The position numbers and the translations under genes were made by a program. The notes under the pieces were generated by a model, which was not told the DNA's origin, did no database searches, and saw nothing but the letters and a program-made list of their open reading frames with translations. From NCBI GenBank assembly GCA_964472545.1, contig CAYYNP010000262.1:1-14378 (forward strand): DNA of 14,378 bases, given 5' to 3'. Source of the stretch: CAYYNP01 sp964472545 (lineage in GTDB: Bacteria > Planctomycetota > Planctomycetia > Pirellulales > Thermoguttaceae). Positions 7,106-12,370 of the stretch are shown piece by piece (positions within the stretch are counted from its first letter, which is position 1; each line of letters opens with the position of its first letter).

Positions 7106-8185
7106 CTACACGTACTCCCATTCCTTCAGCCACTGATAATTCCGCGGCAGGTTGGCCCACATCTGCTCGTTCAGGCCGCGCAGCTCGCGGGCTTCGGCCT
7201 GGTCCAACTCGCGGCGCTCCATCACGGCCAGGGCCATGTTGTCGACCTCGTCGACGGTGGCCAGGCCGGGGATCGGCGCGGTCATGGCCGGGTTGCCGAG
7301 GATGTAGCGAATCGTCAGCCGTGCGCGGCGGTTCTTCTCTTCGTCGTCGCCGGCGCCGCCGAACAGCGACCCGCTGGCGAACGGCTTGATGCCGAAGGTG
7401 CCGATGTCGTGCTTGCGGACGGCCTCGAAGAGGCTGTCGGTGGGCAACTCCTTTGTGCTGGCGGTGTAGGGGAATATGAGCACCTGGAATTGCTCGGGGT
7501 AGGTCTCCGCCAGCCGCTTCAGCCAGGGGCGGCCGTGCGACGAGACGCCGGTGAAGCGGACCTTGCCCTGCTTCTTGGCCGTCTCGAAGGCCTTCATGAA
7601 CTCTTGCTCGTCGGCCTCGCTGTGGGCGCCCGGCGTGCTGGCCACCAGCCGCCAAACGTCGACGTAATCGACCGTGGCCGCCTTCAGCCCGTCGTCGAGC
7701 GTCTTCAGCAACACCTCGGCGTTGCAGTAGGTCTTGTTGCGCGGGCACTTCGGCCACATGGCGAAGCCCATGTACATCTCGTCGCGGCGGCCCTTCAGCG
7801 CCGGACCGTAGGCGGCGATCTCGCCTTCCGTGCAGGCGTCGACGTAGTTGATGCCGCGCTCCAGGCAGCGGGTGACCACCTCGTGCCGGTTCTTCATCAA
7901 GGCATCGCGGGCCGGGCCCGGCGCGGGCATGCTCACTTCCGAGATGCTGTGGCCGATGACCTTCGGCACTCGCTTCCAGTGGCCGCCGAGGCAAACGGCC
8001 GAGACCCAGAGGCCCGTGCTGCCCAGCCGCCGGTATTCCATGTCCTTGTTGTAGCTGCGCGTCTTTTCGACGTCCTTGGCGTCCTCGGCCCTGGCCAAGA
8101 AGTTGCCACCCAGCCCGGCCGCCAGCCCGCCCGCCGCCACTGCCGAAGTACGCATGAACTCTCGCCGGTTGAATTGTGTCGCCAT
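7106..8185 (-). CDS. Tat-exported aldo/keto reductase family protein with altered catalytic residues
   Basis: The 359-residue protein begins with a Tat leader (NRREFMRTSAVAAGGLAAG, residues 6-24; cut likely after ARA, 33). The barrel then follows the aldo/keto reductase order: MEYRRLGSTGLWVSAVCLGG (49-68), GINYVDACTEGE with Asp116, Tyr126 (IAAYGPALKG), KVRFTGVSSHGRP (208-220), FGIKPFASGSLFGG (264-277) and a final LGNPAMTAPIPGLAT (296-310) near the cofactor site. By eye, the usual active-site Lys after the 'ifiatK' strand is replaced (EMYMGFAMW), and the usual His of 'DLYLIH' is absent (DYVDVWRLV). Only Asp and Tyr of the tetrad seem kept, so activity may differ from classical NADPH-dependent carbonyl reduction. 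ATG 8185 is preferred to one 36 bases upstream because AAAGGAAAGG precedes it and the Tat leader starts at once. Confidence 0.85.
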   Translation of the reverse strand: MATQFNRREFMRTSAVAAGGLAAGLGGNFLARAEDAKDVEKTRSYNKDMEYRRLGSTGLWVSAVCLGGHWKRVPKVIGHSISEVSMPAPGPARDALMKNRHEVVTRCLERGINYVDACTEGEIAAYGPALKGRRDEMYMGFAMWPKCPRNKTYCNAEVLLKTLDDGLKAATVDYVDVWRLVASTPGAHSEADEQEFMKAFETAKKQGKVRFTGVSSHGRPWLKRLAETYPEQFQVLIFPYTASTKELPTDSLFEAVRKHDIGTFGIKPFASGSLFGGAGDDEEKNRRARLTIRYILGNPAMTAPIPGLATVDEVDNMALAVMERRELDQAEARELRGLNEQMWANLPRNYQWLKEWEYV

Positions 8186-8301
8186 GATCGCCTTTCCTTT
8201 CGGTATCTGGTTTCTCATCACGCGGATGACGTCGCCGTCACGAGGGCCGGCCGCGGTCGAACCACGTATCGAACCGACCCAGTGTCAGTTACCCAACGCT
8301 C

Positions 8302-8329
8302 AGTATACGCACATTGAGCCTGGAAGCAA
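8302..8329 (-). promoter_or_regulatory. Candidate promoter of the aldo/keto reductase gene
   Basis: Read on the minus strand, TTGCTT (8329-8324) and TATACT (8307-8302) are 16 bases apart. The -10 box matches five of six consensus positions; the -35 only three. Transcription would start near 8295, giving a leader of about 110 bases. Confidence 0.35.
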
Positions 8330-8385
8330 GGGGATTTTGGACTTTGGCGGGTTGGCAACGCAGAAGTTCGACGCGCCGAAGCAAC

Positions 8386-8413
8386 CGGCCGTGGCCAGAT
8401 CGCGTCACGGCCG
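8386..8413. repeat. Inverted repeat in the divergent spacer
   Basis: CGGCCGTG (8386-8393) and CACGGCCG (8406-8413) are perfect complements around a 12-base loop. It lies between the two divergent candidate promoters, a place where an operator or RNA hairpin could act. In a GC-rich background an 8-base stem is not rare, so the call is tentative. Confidence 0.4.
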
Positions 8414-8495
8414 ATCCCATCGGCCCGCCCTCACGCAAGTCGCCGAAACAACGGCGTATCGGCGAATTGAGGATCATGCGGCGACGCCGCGGCCG

Positions 8496-8504
8496 TGATA
8501 CAAT
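8496..8504 (+). promoter_or_regulatory. Possible extended -10 promoter of the PmoA-like gene
   Basis: TGATACAAT fits TG-N-TATAAT with hexamer TACAAT (five of six). No good -35 lies upstream, and the leader to ATG 8706 would be about 195 bases, which is long. Kept because the same motif form precedes other genes in the window. Confidence 0.3.
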
Positions 8505-8705
8505 GGCCTGCACCACCCCCCTGCACCACGACACCACGACCCGCGGGTGCGAAGAGAGATCGTCTCGAACCGTCGAAAACGTCGGCGATCGGGTTTGCCG
8601 TTTCCGGGTTGTGCGTCGGGGGGATGATCGCGGGGTTTGTCTGGATAATATCCTAGCGGTGAGCGTCCGTTGGCCGGAGCCGCGTCAGATCGATGAGAGA
8701 GTGCC

Positions 8706-9665
8706 ATGAACCGTTTCCTTGGCCTCGTTTCTTGCCTGTGGCTGCCGATCGCCGGCGCGGTCGCGGCGGAAGATTCCCCGCCACAGGTCGCCTTCCGCCA
8801 AGCCCCCGGCAAGCTGATCGTTACCGTCGACGATCGACCGATGGCCACGTACGTCTACGCCGACGCGAACATCCCCCGCCCTTACTTCGCCCACGTCAGG
8901 GCGCCCGACGGACGTCAGGTCACGCGCAACCATCCGCCGATCGAGGGCAAAGACCGCACCGACCACGACACGATGCACCCGGGCATCTGGATGGCGTTCG
9001 GCGATCTCGGCGGTGCCGACTTCTGGCGCAACAAGGCGCGGATCGTCCACGCTTCCTTCCTCGGCCAACCCAACGGCGGCCCCGGTAGCGGAAGCTTCGT
9101 AGAGGAAAAGCACTACCTGCGCGCCGACGGCTCGTTGGTCTGCAAGGAACTGTTTCGCTGTTCGATCCACGTCTGCCGCGGCGGCTACCTGCTCACGTGG
9201 GACTCGACGTTTCGCGGCGACGGGGCGTTCGCGTTCGGCGACCAGGAGGAGATGGGCCTGGGGCTCCGAGTGGCCACGCCAATCGCCGAAGTCGCCGGCG
9301 GCCGGCTGCGGGATGCCCAGCGCCGTAGCGGTGCCGCCGAGATCTGGAGCCACGCGGCCGCCTGGTGCGACTACAGCGGCGTGGTCGACGGCCGACGCCT
9401 GGGGCTGACGCTCCTGTGCCATCCGGCCAACTTCCGCGAGAGTTGGATGCACGCCCGGGATTACGGATTCGTCGCCGCCAACCCTTTCGGCCGTGCCGCG
9501 ATGAAGAAGGGCCCGCCAAGCCGCGTGGTCGTCGAGCCGGGCGATCGACTGCGGCTTCGATACGGAGTCTGGATCCACGGCGGCGACACCGACGCCGAAG
9601 CGGATTGTGTGGCGGCGTACGCGGAATACTTGAAGCTCGCACAGCATTCCGCCGAACGGCCGTAG
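8706..9665 (+). CDS. Secreted PmoA-like (DUF6807) protein
   Basis: The 319-residue protein has a signal peptide (MNRFLGLVSCLWLPIAGAVAA, about 1-21). The body matches the planctomycete family usually annotated 'PmoA family'/DUF6807: RPYFAHVRAPDGRQVTRNHPP (58-78), the strongly conserved TDHDTMHPGIWMAFGD (85-100), FWRNKARIVH, and a C-terminal half with NFRESWMHARDYGFVAANPF (242-261) and RVVVEPGDRLRLRYGVWIH. Despite the family name there is no evidence that it is a methane monooxygenase subunit; it is a predicted soluble beta-rich exported protein often found near carbohydrate and sugar-oxidation genes. Catalytic function is unknown; the clustered His, Asp and Arg residues at 74-92 look like a binding site. 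GAGAG precedes the start. Its last fifth (residues 261-288) is duplicated, in decayed form, after the downstream HEAT gene at 12113-12191. Confidence 0.85.
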   Translation: MNRFLGLVSCLWLPIAGAVAAEDSPPQVAFRQAPGKLIVTVDDRPMATYVYADANIPRPYFAHVRAPDGRQVTRNHPPIEGKDRTDHDTMHPGIWMAFGDLGGADFWRNKARIVHASFLGQPNGGPGSGSFVEEKHYLRADGSLVCKELFRCSIHVCRGGYLLTWDSTFRGDGAFAFGDQEEMGLGLRVATPIAEVAGGRLRDAQRRSGAAEIWSHAAAWCDYSGVVDGRRLGLTLLCHPANFRESWMHARDYGFVAANPFGRAAMKKGPPSRVVVEPGDRLRLRYGVWIHGGDTDAEADCVAAYAEYLKLAQHSAERP

Positions 9666-9670
9666 GTACC

Positions 9671-9743
9671 GTCACGGTCGCGCCGATTTGCATCGGGTGG
9701 CGTTCCGGAGGATAATGACCGAAGAGAGACAGAACGCACCCGG
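9671..9743 (+). repeat. Direct repeat block, copy A
   Basis: Positions 9671-9743 align without gaps to 12201-12273. From 9678 to 9743 only two positions differ (G/A at 9700, A/T at 9738); the first ten bases are looser. The block holds a ribosome binding site (GGAGG, 9706-9710) and ATG at 9715. It begins only six bases after the stop of the PmoA-like gene, and in the other copy it follows a remnant of that gene, so both were part of one duplicated segment. Confidence 0.88.
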
Positions 9744-9855
9744 CTCACCGACGACGCCCCTGCTGCCGCGTTACGCCATTGTAGTCATCTCGCTCCGCGA
9801 GATGTCACAACGTTTCGCGGAGCGAGACGCCTACCATCGGCAAGTTCTCCGATAG
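9715..9855 (+). pseudogene. 46-codon reading frame starting MTEERQNAPG, probable truncated gene start (copy A)
   Basis: GGAGG lies four bases before ATG 9715, and the frame runs to TAG 9853-9855. Its first ten residues, MTEERQNAPG, are identical to those of the frame at 12245, while the DNA differs only at two synonymous third positions (GCA/GCT, GGC/GGT). That pattern suggests the start of a once-real gene. After residue 10 the two diverge completely, and this copy runs straight through the palindromic repeat at 9781-9834, so the present frame is unlikely to make a functional protein. It could alternatively be a short translated leader. Confidence 0.4.
9781..9834. repeat. REP-like palindromic element
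   Basis: Arms 9781-9803 and 9812-9834 are complementary at 19 of 23 positions, including a perfect 13-base core (TCTCGCTCCGCGA / TCGCGGAGCGAGA) and the outer GTAG/CTAC, around an 8-base loop. It can form a long hairpin and has no T-tract, so it is not a standard terminator. Size, symmetry and intergenic position fit a REP or small MITE-type dispersed repeat; similar 'CTCGCTCCGCGA' palindromes are, to my knowledge, common in planctomycete spacers. Confidence 0.75.
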
Positions 9856-9900
9856 AGCCAGGATTCCCGCGAATTCGGCTACACCCGCCGGGCAATCCGG

Positions 9901-9908
9901 GCTATCAT
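9901..9908 (+). promoter_or_regulatory. Weak -10 candidate of the HEAT-repeat gene
   Basis: GCTATCAT contains TATCAT (9903-9908, five of six matches to TATAAT) about 54 bases before ATG 9962. There is no TG extension (GG instead) and no clear -35. Confidence 0.25.
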
Positions 9909-9961
9909 GCGGCGTAGCGGAAACACGGTTCTACGGCTCGCTTTGGCGAGGGAGGGGAACG

Positions 9962-12109
9962 ATGGATTCACGGCGCTTCCGATGGTTGGGGGGGGTGGGG
10001 CTTCTGACGGTCTTGGCGGTCACGGGTTTGGCGGGCATAGGCGCCTTTCAGACCGAGTCACTAGCTGGTGAAGTAGCCTACGCGAGCGCGTTGACCCCGG
10101 CCGACCGAAAGGCGATCGCCTGGTTCGATTCGCTGGGGTTTCCGGATCTGGCCGGCAAGAAATGCGTCCGCGTGGCTACGGGGAAAGCCATGCGGATCGG
10201 CGACGCCCCGTGGCAAAACTCCTACCGCGTCGCGTTCCTGTTGGAGGAACACGGCGAGAGCTTCACGGTCTTCGCGTTCGATCTGTCTACCAAGATATAC
10301 ACGAAGACCCCGGCCGAGACCGCCGAAGCGTATCGCGTCGGCTACGAAGTGCTCGACCTGAAGCAGTTTGCCACCGCCCAGTTGGCTTCGCTGCGGGGGT
10401 CGGACGACGCGGACAACTACTTCCAGCAATACAGTGAGCGGATTTCCCACCGTCCGGAGGTGTTCGTCCTTGCCCGAGCATGTGCGGCCAACGGCCACGA
10501 CGGCGTGGCCCACGAGCTGATCGCCGAAGCGGCGAAGTTGTCCGTTCATTGGGGGCCGGACGAAGCACGCCAAGCCAAGGGGCTCGTCGAGAAACTCTCC
10601 GCCGACGTCGCACACAGTCGCATGTGGCAGGCGGTCGAGGCGTTCGGCGATGCGTCGATCGGCCGGGAGGAATTGCTGCTGCGGTTTCAGTTCATCGTCG
10701 AGCACTTCCCCCGGAGCGAATACTCCGATCGGGCAAGAAGGACGACCGAACTACTCGCGCAGATGATCGAGGAAGACCGGGTGCACGCCCGCGAGAATCG
10801 CAAGCCGCTCGAGGAGATGACCATCGACGAGCGGGTGGCCGAGTTGATCTTTCAGCTTCGCGACCAGAACGGCCAGCCGTCGTATCACGGTACGTGCGAC
10901 ATCTTCAACGTTTATCCCGACGAACGGAGCCCCGCCCACGACTTGGTGGATATCGGCTTCGACGCCGTACCGCAGTTGATCGAGGCCGTCGACGACCGCC
11001 GTTTCACGCGCTCGGTAGACGGCCGCGATTACTTCTTCTTCTCCCATCACGCGCTGCGCGTGGGAGACTGCGCTGCGCGGATCCTCGCTCGGATTGCCGG
11101 CCGCAAGTTCGACGTCGGCGGCTACGCCCACGCCGCGCGGGTCGAAAACGGCAGAGAAAGCGCGAAGAAGAGACAGATCAAAGCATGGTGGGCCGACGTG
11201 CAGCGCAAGGGCGAGAAGCAGGTGCTCATCGAAGGCGTCGCGGCGGCCGACCGCAACGCCCTTTCCCAGGCCAACCGGCTGTTGGACAAGTACCCCGACG
11301 ACGCCCTGGAGCCGATCGTCCGGGCCGCCCGCGCGGCCGCGGAGCCCGGCATTCGCCGGTGGCTGGTCGAAGCGTTGGGGCAGATCACCGGCGACGGGCC
11401 CGTGCCGTTTCTGCTGGAGGAACTCGAGAAAGGGCCACACCTCTCGAGCCGGGTGGCGGCGGCTGACTGCCTGCATCAGCGGCAGCGGCCCGAAGCGGTG
11501 CCGGCCATGATTGCCGAGTGGCAACGGATCACGAAGGCTGCCCGCGCCCGTCCCGCCCCCCGCGGACCGGTCCGCGGTATGCTACTCCCCCGTGAAGACG
11601 GTAAAGTGGAGTTGATCGGCTTCCTCGCCTATTGCGATGACGCGTCGGCGATCCGGGCGCTGACCGACAACTTCTCGTGTCATCCGATCGATCTCCGCAT
11701 GAACGCCGTGGAGGCGATTGGGGGGTACGGGCATCTCGGAGCGGAGTTCATCGTTGGCCATCTGCTCGACCCTGAACTGCACGGCAGCGCCGACAGGCGC
11801 GAACTGGCCGACGCCGTCGAGACGTTCCTGGTCGCCGCGCTGGAAGACACCGGGCAGCAGTTGGGCATGTCCGGCTCGTGGGGCGGAGAGCCGTTTCGTG
11901 ACCCGAGGATCTGCGATATCGCCGGCCATGTACTTTCGCAGGGGCTGCCCGAGAAGTACACGTTTGATCTGGAAGCAGACCTGCACGAGCGCGACCGGCA
12001 GCGGATCGCCGCGATCAACGTCTGGCGGCGCGAGCGGAAGCTGCCGCTGCTTGAGGTGCCCGAACGGAAGAGCGTCGCTCCGGCCCGGCCTGAGGACCTG
12101 CGCCGCTGA
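9962..12109 (+). CDS. Membrane-anchored or secreted HEAT-repeat protein
   Basis: The 715-residue protein starts with a basic stretch and a hydrophobic segment (WLGGVGLLTVLAVTGLAGIGAF, residues 8-29), a signal peptide or membrane anchor. Residues about 45-135 hold a planctomycete-type domain (IAWFDSLGFPDLAGKKCVRVATG; SYRVAFLLEEHGESFTVFAFDL). Residues about 165-270 are helical and TPR-like, and 445-525 and 555-625 contain HEAT-type helical pairs (GIRRWLVEALGQITGDGPVPFLLEELEKG; SSRVAAADCLHQRQRPEAVPAMIAEW; DLRMNAVEAIGGYGHLGAEFIVGHLL). No catalytic motif is visible; the likely role is a protein-binding scaffold in the periplasm. GGGAGGGG just before the ATG is a strong ribosome site. The gene is bracketed by two related segments (9485-9743 and 12113-12273), which suggests that it was inserted into, or duplicated with, the flanking material. 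Confidence 0.8.
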   Translation: MDSRRFRWLGGVGLLTVLAVTGLAGIGAFQTESLAGEVAYASALTPADRKAIAWFDSLGFPDLAGKKCVRVATGKAMRIGDAPWQNSYRVAFLLEEHGESFTVFAFDLSTKIYTKTPAETAEAYRVGYEVLDLKQFATAQLASLRGSDDADNYFQQYSERISHRPEVFVLARACAANGHDGVAHELIAEAAKLSVHWGPDEARQAKGLVEKLSADVAHSRMWQAVEAFGDASIGREELLLRFQFIVEHFPRSEYSDRARRTTELLAQMIEEDRVHARENRKPLEEMTIDERVAELIFQLRDQNGQPSYHGTCDIFNVYPDERSPAHDLVDIGFDAVPQLIEAVDDRRFTRSVDGRDYFFFSHHALRVGDCAARILARIAGRKFDVGGYAHAARVENGRESAKKRQIKAWWADVQRKGEKQVLIEGVAAADRNALSQANRLLDKYPDDALEPIVRAARAAAEPGIRRWLVEALGQITGDGPVPFLLEELEKGPHLSSRVAAADCLHQRQRPEAVPAMIAEWQRITKAARARPAPRGPVRGMLLPREDGKVELIGFLAYCDDASAIRALTDNFSCHPIDLRMNAVEAIGGYGHLGAEFIVGHLLDPELHGSADRRELADAVETFLVAALEDTGQQLGMSGSWGGEPFRDPRICDIAGHVLSQGLPEKYTFDLEADLHERDRQRIAAINVWRRERKLPLLEVPERKSVAPARPEDLRR

Positions 12110-12112
12110 TCG

Positions 12113-12191
12113 TTCGGCCGCAGCGCCATGAAGAAGCGTCCGGTAAGCCGGGTGACGGTTGCGCCGGGCGAGATACTACGGCTGCGATACG
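12113..12191 (+). pseudogene. Decayed duplicate of the 3' part of the PmoA-like gene
   Basis: Three bases after the HEAT gene stop, the sequence aligns codon by codon with residues 261-288 of the PmoA-like gene (9486-9563 region). Here it reads FGRSAMKKRPVSRVTVAPGE followed by ILRLRYG; there FGRAAMKKGPPSRVVVEPGD followed by RLRLRYG. Roughly 19 of 28 residues are identical. The match stops after RYG; about 110 bases present in the intact copy (its last 30 codons) are missing, and similarity resumes at 12201 in the downstream block. There is no start, no signal peptide and no upstream part, so this is a gene remnant, not a gene. Confidence 0.85.
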
Positions 12192-12200
12192 GTAGACGCG

Positions 12201-12273
12201 GTCGACGTCGCGCCGATTTGCATCGGGTGACGTTCCGGAGGATAATGACCGAAGAGAGACAGAACGCTCCCGG
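12201..12273 (+). repeat. Direct repeat block, copy B
   Basis: Second copy of the block at 9671-9743, in the same orientation and about 2.5 kb away, again with GGAGG followed by ATG (12245). The block is much better conserved between copies than the adjoining PmoA-like remnant, which suggests selection on it, gene conversion, or a separate later duplication. Confidence 0.88.
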
Positions 12274-12370
12274 TCCACGGCCGACGGCAATCGCCGAATC
12301 CGATGAAGTACAAGTACCTCTCCACGCGTGGTGCCTTGCACCACGACCGCCGCGACGCGGCGACGCGTGA
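12245..12370 (+). pseudogene. 41-codon reading frame starting MTEERQNAPG (copy B)
   Basis: It has the same ribosome site, start and first ten residues as copy A, then diverges and ends at TGA 12368-12370. Its codons after residue 10 have A/T-rich third positions unlike real genes here, and it overlaps the start of the MshEN-SPFH gene in another frame with much better codon bias. It is probably a truncated gene start without function. Confidence 0.35.

Larger units (their letters stand above)
8186..8705. other. Divergent promoter region between the reductase and the PmoA-like gene
   Basis: This 520-base spacer has no convincing gene on either strand. It contains one candidate promoter for each flanking gene and an 8-base-pair inverted repeat, listed separately. 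Other items: a small palindrome GGATAATATCC (8644-8654) about 50 bases before the PmoA-like start, and a short tandem of ACCACGAC near 8524-8540. I see no known riboswitch or RNA gene. Confidence 0.5.

Noticed and set aside
6752..8317. Plus-strand frame of about 520 codons across the DUF4276 end and the reductase gene
   Set aside because: It is antisense to a well-supported Tat reductase and out of frame with DUF4276; its translation is low-complexity and shows no family.
12303..12332. First residues MKYKYLSTRG resemble the start of threonine synthase (MKYxSTRG)
   Set aside because: Similarity stops after ten residues and nothing else of that enzyme is present; taken as coincidence.
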